DNA of 64,000 nt, from positions 124,001-188,000 of the forward strand of contig NZ_JAIMID010000004.1 in NCBI RefSeq assembly GCF_019966535.1, given 5' to 3'. Below, in pieces: positions 34,149-42,272 of the stretch (within the stretch, counting starts at the first letter, position 1; every line of letters starts with the position of its first letter). Source of the stretch: Mesobacterium pallidum. Lineage in GTDB: Bacteria; Pseudomonadota; Alphaproteobacteria; Rhodobacterales; Rhodobacteraceae. The notes beneath the pieces are model-generated. The model ran no database searches, had not been told where the DNA came from, and was given only the letters and a program-made list of their open reading frames with translations. The position numbers and the translations under genes are program-made.

Positions 34149-35840
34149 TCAGATGATCTCGAACCGGGTCACGTCGACCATGCCGCGGTCCGTCAACTTC
34201 AATGCCGGGATGACGGGCAGGGCGAGGAAGGCGAGTTGCAGGAAGGGTTCTTGCAACACCACGCCCAGGGACTTGGCGGCGGCGCGCAGGACTTCCAGTG
34301 ATGTCTCGACCGTCTCGAAATCCTCGAGGCTCATCAGCCCGGCGACGGGCAGGGCGAGCTCGGCCAGGATCTCTCCGCCGGCGGCGACGCAGAAGCCGCC
34401 CTCGATCTCGGTCAGGCGACGGGCGGCAAGGGCCATGTCGTCATAGTCGGCGCCGACGCAGGCGATGTTGTGGTGGTCATGGCAGACGGTCGAGGCGATG
34501 GCCCCGCGGGTCATCCCGAAGCCGCGCACGAAGCCGGTGCCGACGTTGCCGTTCTTGCCGTGCCGTTCGATCACCGCGATCCGGGCGAGGTCGCGGGCCG
34601 GGTCGGGGCGCTTGTCGCCATCGGTGATGGGGATCTGCTCGGTCAGGTGCTCGGTGATGATCTTGCCTTCGAGGATGCCGATGACCGGCGTGTCCTCGTG
34701 GTTGCCGGCGTGTCGGAAGGTGCGGGCGGTGATCCTGGGCGCCGCGACGGAGTTCCGGCCTATGGGCGGCAGGTCCCCCCGCGCGGCGAAGGCGGCGGCG
34801 TCGGCCAGCCGGCCCGCGCACCAGACCGCCTGCGCATGGCAGCCCTCGAGGCTGTCCACCGCCACGATGTCCGCCCGGTAGCCCGGCGCGATCATGCCGC
34901 GATCCCGCAGCCCGAAGGCCTGCGCGGCCGAGAGCGACGCCGCGCGGTAGGCGGCAAGCGGTGAGGTGCCAAGCGCGATCAGCTCGCGGATCATGTAGTC
35001 GAGATGGCCGTGTTCCGCGATGTCCAGCGGGTTCCGGTCGTCGGTGCACAGGCACATGTAGGGGCTCGTCGCCTCGGTCAGCAGCGGTTGCAGCGCGTGC
35101 AGGTCCTTGGAGACGGACCCTTCGCGGATCAGCACCCGCATGCCTTTTTGCAACTTTTCGCGCGCCTCTTCGGCGGTGGTCGCCTCGTGCTCGGTCCGGA
35201 TGCCGGCGGCGGCATAGGCGTTGAGGTCCCGCCCCGAAAGCTGCGGGCAATGGCCGTCGACATGGCCACCCTCGAAGAGCCGCAGCTTGTCCATGGCGGC
35301 CGGGTCGCGGTGGATCACGCCGGGGTAGTTCATGAACTCGGCGAGCCCGATGCCCGAGGGGTGGCCCATGAGCGCGGCGATGTCGTCGGCCGTCAGCTCG
35401 GCGCCCGCTGTCTCCATATCCGTCGAGGGCACGCAGGAGGAAAGCTGCACGCGCAGGTCCATCACCGTGCGCTCGGCCGCGTGCTGGAACCAGCGGATGC
35501 CCGGCGCGCCGATCACGTTGGCGATCTCGTGCGGGTCGCAGATCGCGGTCGTCACCCCGCGCGGGGTGACGCAGCGGTCGAATTCAAAGGGCGTGACGAG
35601 GCTGCTTTCGACGTGCAGGTGGGTGTCGATGAAGCCGGGCACCAGCGTCAGGCCCGTCACGTCCACCACCTGCGCCCCGTCGTAGTCGGCCCCGATCCCC
35701 ACGATGGTGTCGCCGCAGATCGCCACGTCGCCCGGGATCTTCTCGCCCGTGACGACGCAGAACACGGCGCCCCCGCGCAGGACGAGGTCGGCCGGGGCGT
35801 CGCCCCGGGCCTGGGCGATGCGGGTCTCGAGATCTGCCAT
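34149..35840 (-). CDS. ade: Adenine deaminase
   Basis: This 563-residue amidohydrolase deaminates adenine to hypoxanthine in purine salvage. Metal site motifs are [16 protein letters not shown] and the CDPHEIANV block; others are [30 protein letters not shown] [25 protein letters not shown], and the C-terminal Ade domain with [12 protein letters not shown] and [11 protein letters not shown]. The length is standard for the bacterial Ade family. It starts at the ATG at 35838-35840. It appears to be a single-gene unit. Confidence 0.95.
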   Translation of the reverse strand: MADLETRIAQARGDAPADLVLRGGAVFCVVTGEKIPGDVAICGDTIVGIGADYDGAQVVDVTGLTLVPGFIDTHLHVESSLVTPFEFDRCVTPRGVTTAICDPHEIANVIGAPGIRWFQHAAERTVMDLRVQLSSCVPSTDMETAGAELTADDIAALMGHPSGIGLAEFMNYPGVIHRDPAAMDKLRLFEGGHVDGHCPQLSGRDLNAYAAAGIRTEHEATTAEEAREKLQKGMRVLIREGSVSKDLHALQPLLTEATSPYMCLCTDDRNPLDIAEHGHLDYMIRELIALGTSPLAAYRAASLSAAQAFGLRDRGMIAPGYRADIVAVDSLEGCHAQAVWCAGRLADAAAFAARGDLPPIGRNSVAAPRITARTFRHAGNHEDTPVIGILEGKIITEHLTEQIPITDGDKRPDPARDLARIAVIERHGKNGNVGTGFVRGFGMTRGAIASTVCHDHHNIACVGADYDDMALAARRLTEIEGGFCVAAGGEILAELALPVAGLMSLEDFETVETSLEVLRAAAKSLGVVLQEPFLQLAFLALPVIPALKLTDRGMVDVTRFEII

Positions 35841-35909
35841 GGGCGGGGTCCTTCTGCGGGCGGCGTTACCGCCAGCAGAGACCTTTTTGCCCCGAAGGTC
35901 CAGAGCGGT

Positions 35910-38165
35910 TCAAAGACCGACAATCCAGGGCGTCACCTCGGCCACGGTCACGTCTTCGACCAGGATCATGTCGCCCCATATGTTGGCGATCAGCGCGCCA
36001 TCGGCCGTGTCTGTGAGCGTGACGTTGACGTCGCCGTCCAGCTGGATCTCGTCGATGCCGGCCTCGAAATCGGTAATGACGTCGAAACCCGAGTTGTTGC
36101 GGTCGTCGCGGAACTCCCACACGAAGGTGTCGGCGCCGCTGCCGCCGGTCATGGTGTCGTTGTCCGAACCCAGGGCGGCATTGCCCGAGGCCAGGAATTC
36201 GTCCTTGCCGTCCCCGCCCTCCATCAGGTCGTCGCCGGTGCCGCCGTCAAGCCGGTCATCGTCGCCCGCGCCGTAGAGGGAATCGTTGCCGGCATTGCCC
36301 GCCAGCCGGTCGCCGCCGCCCTCGCCGTAAAGCATGTCGTCGCCGGCATCGCCAAAGGCCTCGTCGTCCGAGTCGCCGGCGTGGATCGTGTCGTTGCCAT
36401 TGTCGCCATGGATGGAATCCATCCCGTCGCCGGTGCTGATGAGGTCGCCGCCGGCACCGCCGCCGACCGTATCGTCGTCGGTGGCCAGAACGGTGGCCGT
36501 GGCCACGCCCGCGTCGATGGTATCGGCGCCGCCACCGCCCTTGACCGAATCGTTGCCCAGCCCCGCGACGATGGAATCGCGCCCGGCATGGCCCAGGACC
36601 GTGTCGTCGCCGCCATTGGCGACCAGCGTGTCATGGCCGCGAAACCCGCGCATCAGGTGGCTGCCGTTGTCGTCCACGAGGTAATCGTTGCCCGAGGTGC
36701 CGGTCAGGTTCGGGTGGATCGTCACGGTCACGGTCGTGGTGGCCGGGGCGGTGCCGTTGGTGGCGGTGTAGGTGAAGACATCCGTGCCGATATAGCCCGG
36801 TGTCGCGGCGTAGGTGAGCGTGCCATCGGCCTCGACCGTGACCGTGCCATGGGCCGCGGCGCTGGTCCCGGTGATGGTGAGCGGCGTTCCGTCCGGGTCC
36901 AGGTCATTGGCCAGCACGTCGATGCTGACGCTGCCGCTGGCGGTGACCTCGGCCGTGTCGGCGGTGACGAGCGGCGCGCCCAACTCGGTGTTCAGCAGCA
37001 CGTCTTCCAGCCCGAAGTCGGCCAGCGAAAACCCCTTGAGCGTCAACGTCGTGCCGCCGGGCAGGGTGAGCGTGACGTCAAGGCCGGCCTGAACGGCGTT
37101 CATCACGGCGTTGAACCCCTCGAGCCGGGTGAAGGCCGACAGGTCGATCACGTCGGTGCCGTTCTCGAAATCCATCACCGTGTCATGGCCGTCGCTCGGG
37201 TTGAGGATGAAGGTGTCGGCCCCGCCATCGCCGCGCAGCAGGTCGTCGTCCAGCCCGCCCGACAGCGTGTCCGCACCCCAGCCGCCGCGCAGGTCGTCGC
37301 GGCCCGAACCGCCACGGATGTCGTCGCGACCCGAGCCGCCTTCGCAGGTGTCGTCGCCCGAGCCGCCATCGACCACGTCGTCGCCGCGCAGCCCGCGCAG
37401 GCTGTCGTCGCCGCCATTGCCGTAGATGCCATCCTCGGTCTCGGTGCCGTGGATGTCGTCGTCGCCCTCGGTGCCTTCATGGGTGACATGGCCGCAGGAC
37501 TTGGCGATGGCCAGCCGCACCGCGTCGGAAAAGTTCGACGAGTTCGCGGTCAGCTCGACCACCGCGCCGGTGCCCAGATCCGCCACCAGCGCCTCATAGG
37601 TCGCCCGCGTCGCCGCGGTGACCGAAAAGACGGGAAAGATGTTAGCGGCCGCCAGCGCCGCGGCGACCATGGCGATGGACGGGTAATCTTCGCCCAGGCC
37701 GCCGCCGTCGAGCACCGCGTCGCCGTTGTTGGTGCCGGCCGAGGCGAAATCGCCCTCCTGGTGAAAGCCCGCGTCGGTCGAGAGCATGACGATGCGCTTG
37801 GTGCCCTCGCGGTAGCCCAGTTCGGTCGTGCGCAGGGCGACCTGCAAGAGGCCCGACAGCTGCGCCTCGAAGCCGTCTGCGCCCGAGCGGGTGGTCAAGG
37901 CCTGCATGGCCGCGATCACCGCGTCGTTGTCCGAGGTGACGGCCAGGTGCGTCTGGTAGACGTAATCGGTGGTCGCGCCGAAGGGGCTGATCGGCTTGTC
38001 GATGAAGCTCGCGACGCCGAAATCGGCAAAGGGGTCGATATCCTCGACCGTGGCGATCACGTTGCTGATCTGGGCCTTGAGGATCGGCAGATCGTCCGCG
38101 TAGGAGCCCGACAGGTCCTGCAGGAAGATGAAGTCGAGCGTGGCGCAGGTCGTGTTGAGGGACAT
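35910..38165 (-). CDS. RTX protein with integrin-beta-I-like VWA domain and cadherin-like domain
   Basis: This 751-residue protein (ATG 38163-38165; GGAG is 7 nt upstream, while the ATG at 38171 is too close) has no Sec signal. Residues 11-225 form a VWA domain with the MIDAS/ADMIDAS pattern D17-L-S19-G-S21-Y-A-D24-D25, then FIDKPISP (54-61), STDAGFH (129-135), DYPS (160-163), FSVT and LTANSSN (205-211). These match, in order, the integrin beta-chain I domain as I recall it. Then come RTX nonapeptides, a cadherin/VCBS-like module near 410-495 (IDVLANDLDPDG, GTDVFTYTATNG), a second RTX array and a C-terminal export-like tail. It is probably secreted by a T1SS as a Ca/Mg-dependent adhesin. Divergent from hupT. 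Confidence 0.9.
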   Translation of the reverse strand: MSLNTTCATLDFIFLQDLSGSYADDLPILKAQISNVIATVEDIDPFADFGVASFIDKPISPFGATTDYVYQTHLAVTSDNDAVIAAMQALTTRSGADGFEAQLSGLLQVALRTTELGYREGTKRIVMLSTDAGFHQEGDFASAGTNNGDAVLDGGGLGEDYPSIAMVAAALAAANIFPVFSVTAATRATYEALVADLGTGAVVELTANSSNFSDAVRLAIAKSCGHVTHEGTEGDDDIHGTETEDGIYGNGGDDSLRGLRGDDVVDGGSGDDTCEGGSGRDDIRGGSGRDDLRGGWGADTLSGGLDDDLLRGDGGADTFILNPSDGHDTVMDFENGTDVIDLSAFTRLEGFNAVMNAVQAGLDVTLTLPGGTTLTLKGFSLADFGLEDVLLNTELGAPLVTADTAEVTASGSVSIDVLANDLDPDGTPLTITGTSAAAHGTVTVEADGTLTYAATPGYIGTDVFTYTATNGTAPATTTVTVTIHPNLTGTSGNDYLVDDNGSHLMRGFRGHDTLVANGGDDTVLGHAGRDSIVAGLGNDSVKGGGGADTIDAGVATATVLATDDDTVGGGAGGDLISTGDGMDSIHGDNGNDTIHAGDSDDEAFGDAGDDMLYGEGGGDRLAGNAGNDSLYGAGDDDRLDGGTGDDLMEGGDGKDEFLASGNAALGSDNDTMTGGSGADTFVWEFRDDRNNSGFDVITDFEAGIDEIQLDGDVNVTLTDTADGALIANIWGDMILVEDVTVAEVTPWIVGL

Positions 38166-38360
38166 CTGCATACTCCGGTTGGTTGCGCGGCGTTTCCGGA
38201 ACCTGCCTGTGATGCGGCGCCGGAGGTGTCAATCAAACCGCTCTAAACCCGGGTTGTAGGGCGATATTTTTCAATGCGTTACCGGGAAAATGCGGGTTTG
38301 GGAGACATCATTGATCCGGTCCCGCGATGGGGCTAGGCTGAACCATCGAGGAGACCCGCG

Positions 38361-39671
38361 ATGCCCATCTTGCCCGCGACAGACAGCCCGTTTTCCGACG
38401 ACGCCTGGGGCGACGTGCTGACCGCCGTCGACCGCACCTATGCCGAGCTGGTCGAGTACCAGGAACGGCTGGAACGGCAGAACGAAGAGCTGCGCGCGGC
38501 GCGTCGGTTCATCGACAGCGTGCTGGATTCCGTCAGTGACGTCATGGTGGTCGTCGGCCGCGACGGCGCGGTCGAAGAGGTCAGCGCCAGTTTCGCCCGC
38601 GCCCTGCAGTCCGAGCCCGGCGCGCTGGTCGGCCGGGCGGTGACCGCGCTGTTCGAAGGCGACGGCGCCCTGCGCCTCGGGCAGGCGCTGGAGGCGCTGC
38701 GCCTCAGCCGCGAGACGGCGCGGTTCGAGGGCGAGATGATGACTCCCGAGGGCCCGCAGCCGGTCGAGATCGTGCTGGCTGCGCGCCTGTCGGACGGTGG
38801 GCGCTATGCCGGGGCCGTGCTGACCGGCCGCCCCCTGGGCGAGCTGCGCAAGGCCTATGCCGAGCTCGAGGCGAGCCACCGCCAACTGAAGGAGACGCAG
38901 AGCCAGCTGGTGCGTAACGAAAAGCTCGCCTCGCTCGGCCGCTTGCTGGCCGGGGTGGCGCATGAGCTGAACAACCCGATCAGTTTCGTCTATGCCTCGG
39001 TCCATGCGCTGGAAAAGTACGTCGGCCAGTTCGAGACCTATTTCGAACGCGTGCAGGCCGGCGCGCCCCGGCAGGAGCTGATATCGCTGCGCGAAGAGCT
39101 GAAGCTGGAGCGTAACCTGCGCAACCTCAGCCAGGCCATCACCGGCGCCCGGGACGGGGCCGAGCGGGTGCGCGACATCGTCGCCGACCTGCGGCGCCTC
39201 TCGGCCGACGGGACGGGCGAACGGGTGCCCTTCGACCTGGTCGAGGTGGCGCAGGTGGCCGCCCGCTGGGTCGAACGCGGCTCGAAATCCGGCATCGACG
39301 TGGGCTACGAAGGCCCGGACAGCCTGCGCGTGACCGGCGCGCCGGGCCATGTGCAGCAGATCGTCATGAACCTCGTTCAGAACGGCATGGACGCGCTCAG
39401 GGGGACCGAGGCGCCGCAGATGACCATTCGCATCGCGCAACGGGACGGCAAGGCGCAGCTTTCGGTCTGCGACAACGGGCCGGGGGTGCCGGAAGCGCTG
39501 CGCGCATCCGTGTTCGATCCGTTCTTCACCACCAAGCCGGTGGGGCAGGGCACGGGGCTGGGCCTTGCGATCAGTTCCAAGATCGCCGAGGAACACGGCG
39601 GCCGGCTGCATCTTGACCCCGGACCGGGGGGCTGTTTTCGGCTGGAATTGCCGTTGGAGGGCGCGTCTTGA
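38361..39671 (+). CDS. hupT: Sensor histidine kinase HupT
   Basis: This 436-residue soluble kinase has an N-terminal coiled coil (YAELVEYQERLERQNEELRA), a PAS domain (FIDSVLDSVSDVMVVVGRDG), a second coiled coil and a HisKA region with the phosphorylatable H201 in GVAHELNNPISF. The ATPase blocks are IVMNLVQNGMDAL (N box), CDNGPGVP, FDPFFTTKPVGQGTGLGLAIS (F and G boxes). In R. capsulatus HupT phosphorylates HupR without H2, switching hupSL off; HupUV-H2 blocks this. The gene overlaps hupU by 4 bp, supporting one sensor unit. No membrane span is present. Confidence 0.95.
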   Translation: MPILPATDSPFSDDAWGDVLTAVDRTYAELVEYQERLERQNEELRAARRFIDSVLDSVSDVMVVVGRDGAVEEVSASFARALQSEPGALVGRAVTALFEGDGALRLGQALEALRLSRETARFEGEMMTPEGPQPVEIVLAARLSDGGRYAGAVLTGRPLGELRKAYAELEASHRQLKETQSQLVRNEKLASLGRLLAGVAHELNNPISFVYASVHALEKYVGQFETYFERVQAGAPRQELISLREELKLERNLRNLSQAITGARDGAERVRDIVADLRRLSADGTGERVPFDLVEVAQVAARWVERGSKSGIDVGYEGPDSLRVTGAPGHVQQIVMNLVQNGMDALRGTEAPQMTIRIAQRDGKAQLSVCDNGPGVPEALRASVFDPFFTTKPVGQGTGLGLAISSKIAEEHGGRLHLDPGPGGCFRLELPLEGAS

Positions 39672-40657
39672 ACATACTCTGGCTGCAATCGGCCGGCTGC
39701 GGGGGCTGCACCATGTCGCTGCTCTGCGCCGAGGATCCGAACGTGCTCGACCTGCTGTCCGACGCGGGGCTGACCATGCTCTGGCATCCCGCGCTGTCGG
39801 TCGAGACCGGGGCCGAGGTGCGCGCGCTTTTGGCGGGCGTAGAACGCGGCGAGATCCCGCTCGACATCCTCTGTGTCGAGGGGTCGATCGTCACCGGGCC
39901 CAAGGGGACGGGGCGCTATCACATGCTGTCGGGCACGGGCCGGTCGATGCTGGACTGGCTGCGCGCGCTGGCGCCCCGGGCGCGGCACGTGGTGGCCGTG
40001 GGGTCCTGCGCGGCCTATGGCGGCATGACGGCGGCGGGCGGCAACCCGGCGGGCGCGATCGGTCTGCAATACGACGGCCAGCACGAGGGCGGAGCGCTGC
40101 CCGGGTCCTTCCGCGACCGGACCGGCCTGCCGGTGATCAACGTGGCCGGCTGCCCGACGCATCCCGCCTGGGTGACCGAAACGCTGCTGATGCTGGCCGA
40201 GGGAGTCCTGGACGAGTCGGGCCTCGACCACCTGCGCCGGCCCCGGTTCTATGCCGATCACCTGGTGCATCATGGCTGCACCAAGAACGAGTTCTACGAA
40301 TACAAGGCCAGCGCGCGCAGCCTGTCGGAAATGGGCTGCATGATGGAGCATCTGGGCTGTGTCGGCACCCAGGCCGTGGGCGATTGCAACATCCGGCCTT
40401 GGAACGGCGAAGGGTCCTGCACGCGCGGCAATTACCCCTGCATCGCCTGCACCTCGCCCGAGTTCGAAGAACCGCGCCACGCCTTCACCGAGACGCCGAC
40501 CATCGCGGGCATCCCCGTGGGCCTGCCGACCGACATGCCGAAGGCGTGGTTCATGGCGCTGGCGTCTTTGTCGAAAGCCGCAACGCCGAAACGGATCGAC
40601 GTCAACGCCCATTCCGACCGGATCGAGATCGCGCCGCGCCGGAAGGACGGCAAATGA
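39668..40657 (+). CDS. hupU: Regulatory (H2-sensing) hydrogenase small subunit HupU
   Basis: This 329-residue small subunit has three Fe-S clusters. It uses a TTG start at 39668, overlapping the hupT stop, with GGAGG 9 nt upstream. There is no twin-arginine leader, so the sensor stays in the cytosol. The proximal cluster motif is SAGCGGCTMSL with Gly where oxygen-tolerant enzymes have an extra Cys, and AVGSCAAYGGM likewise lacks the second extra Cys. Later clusters are in HHGCTKNEFYEY and CMMEHLGCVG, CTRGNYPCIAC. It partners HupV and reports H2 to HupT. Confidence 0.95.
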   Translation: MNILWLQSAGCGGCTMSLLCAEDPNVLDLLSDAGLTMLWHPALSVETGAEVRALLAGVERGEIPLDILCVEGSIVTGPKGTGRYHMLSGTGRSMLDWLRALAPRARHVVAVGSCAAYGGMTAAGGNPAGAIGLQYDGQHEGGALPGSFRDRTGLPVINVAGCPTHPAWVTETLLMLAEGVLDESGLDHLRRPRFYADHLVHHGCTKNEFYEYKASARSLSEMGCMMEHLGCVGTQAVGDCNIRPWNGEGSCTRGNYPCIACTSPEFEEPRHAFTETPTIAGIPVGLPTDMPKAWFMALASLSKAATPKRIDVNAHSDRIEIAPRRKDGK

Positions 40658-42081
40658 CCCGGCAGCTGCTGGTCGGGCCCTTCAACCGGGTCGAGGGCGA
40701 CCTCGAGATCCAGCTCGAGATCGAGAACGGCCGGGTGTCGGCGGCGCGGGTGAACTCTCCGCTGTTCCGCGGCTTCGAGATGATGATGCTGGGCAAGGAC
40801 CCGCGCGATGCGCTGACGATCACGCCGCGGATCTGCGGGATCTGTAGCATCAGCCAGTCTGCCGCCGCCGCGCTGGCGCTGGCGGATAGCGGCGGCACGC
40901 GGATGCGCGAGCAGGGCGCGCTGGCCATGTCGATCCTGCACGGGGTCGAGAACCTCGCGGATCACGTCACCCATTTCTCCCTGTTCTTCATGCCCGATTT
41001 CGCCCGGCCCGTATACGCGGGCCGCGCCTGGCACGCCCGCGCCGTGGCCGAGTTCACGGCGATGGAGGGCAGCACCGCCCGGACCCTGGTCGAGGCCCGC
41101 GCGAAGCTCTTGCACATCGTCGGCCTCCTGGGCGGCAAGTGGCCCCACACGCTGGCGATCCAGCCCGGCGGCGTGACCCGCGCCCCCGATGCCCGTGACC
41201 GCATGCGCATCCTCACCTCGCTGCGGGCCTTCCGCCGGGTGCTCGAGACGGTGATGTTCGGCGACAGGCTGGAAGCCTTCGCCGGGCTCGACAGCATCGC
41301 CGCGCTCGAGGCCTGGCAGGGCGGGGCTGCGAGGCTCTTCCTCGAGATCGCGCGCGACCTGGACCTCGGGCCGCTGGGGCGCGGGCCGGGGCGGTACCTG
41401 TCGTCCGGGGCCTACCCGATGAACGGGGTTCACACCACGCGGGCCGGGGTCTGGTCGGATGGCACGGTCCGCGATTTCGACCCCGCCGCCATCGTCGAGG
41501 ACGTCAGCCACGCCTGGATGCTGGGAGGTGCCGCGCATCCCGAGGCGGGCGTGACCGCGCCCGACGAGGACATGACCGCCCCCGCCTATTCCTGGTGCAA
41601 GGCCCCGCGCCTGGGCGGCGCAACGATCGAGGTCGGCGCCCTTGCCCGCCAAGTGGTCGACGGCCACCCCCTCGCGCTGGCGCTGACGGCCGAGGGCGGC
41701 GTCCGGGCGCGTATCGTTGGGCGCCTGCTCGAGATCGCCCGCACGCAGATCTGGCTGGAAGACTGGGCGACGCGGCTTGACCCCTCGGCGCGCTTCATGT
41801 CGGCCTGGACGCTGCCCGACAGCGGCGCGGGCGCCGGTCTGGTCGAGGCGGCGCGTGGCACTCTGGGCCATTGGCTGCGGATCGAAAAGGGCCGGATCGC
41901 CGGCTACCAGATCGTCGCGCCGACGACCTGGAACTTCAGCCCGCGCGATGCGGGCGGCGTGCCGGGGCCGGTCGAGGCCGCGCTGGTCGGTACGCCCGTG
42001 GGCGCGGGGGACGAGACGCCCATCGCCGTGCAGCACGTGGTGCGCAGTTTCGATCCCTGCATGGTCTGCACGGTGCATTGA
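40654..42081 (+). CDS. hupV: Regulatory (H2-sensing) hydrogenase large subunit HupV
   Basis: This 475-residue Ni-Fe subunit begins at the ATG at 40654, overlapping hupU (ATGA). L1 is TPRICGICSISQS and L2 is the C-terminal SFDPCMVCTVH. The protein ends at that histidine, so there is no C-terminal peptide for a protease to remove. This is typical of sensor hydrogenases and sets it apart from HupL. Nickel ligands are the two cysteines of each motif. It forms the H2 sensor with HupU. Confidence 0.96.
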   Translation: MTRQLLVGPFNRVEGDLEIQLEIENGRVSAARVNSPLFRGFEMMMLGKDPRDALTITPRICGICSISQSAAAALALADSGGTRMREQGALAMSILHGVENLADHVTHFSLFFMPDFARPVYAGRAWHARAVAEFTAMEGSTARTLVEARAKLLHIVGLLGGKWPHTLAIQPGGVTRAPDARDRMRILTSLRAFRRVLETVMFGDRLEAFAGLDSIAALEAWQGGAARLFLEIARDLDLGPLGRGPGRYLSSGAYPMNGVHTTRAGVWSDGTVRDFDPAAIVEDVSHAWMLGGAAHPEAGVTAPDEDMTAPAYSWCKAPRLGGATIEVGALARQVVDGHPLALALTAEGGVRARIVGRLLEIARTQIWLEDWATRLDPSARFMSAWTLPDSGAGAGLVEAARGTLGHWLRIEKGRIAGYQIVAPTTWNFSPRDAGGVPGPVEAALVGTPVGAGDETPIAVQHVVRSFDPCMVCTVH

Positions 42082-42109
42082 TGGCGGGCCGGGCAGGGGG
42101 CCAGCCCCC

Positions 42110-42263
42110 GTCGCCTTTGGCGACTCCCCCGGAGTTTATCGGCAAGATGAAGCGGGATCGGGAGGGGTGTTCGGATGTGTCGCGGGATGGGAGACGGAGC
42201 TGGGGGCGCTGCCCTCCGTCACACTTGGTGACGTCCCCCGGGATATTTCTGGAAAGATGAAAG
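42110..42263. repeat. Intergenic repeat family, tandem pair (locus C)
   Basis: Two units in the same orientation. Unit 1 is hairpin gtcgcc-ttt-ggcgac (42110-42124) followed by cccccggagtttatcggcaa and gatgaag. Unit 2 is hairpin cgtcac/gtgacg (42217-42233) followed by cccccgggatatttctggaa and agatgaaag. The shared layout shows the modular form of the repeat: a hairpin of variable sequence, then a conserved core. It fills the hupV-hypF gap. Confidence 0.72.
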
Positions 42264-42272
42264 GGATCGGGT

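Noticed and set aside
35004..38246. 1080-codon open frame on the plus strand
   Set aside because: It is antisense to adenine deaminase and the integrin-like RTX gene, both clear families on the minus strand.
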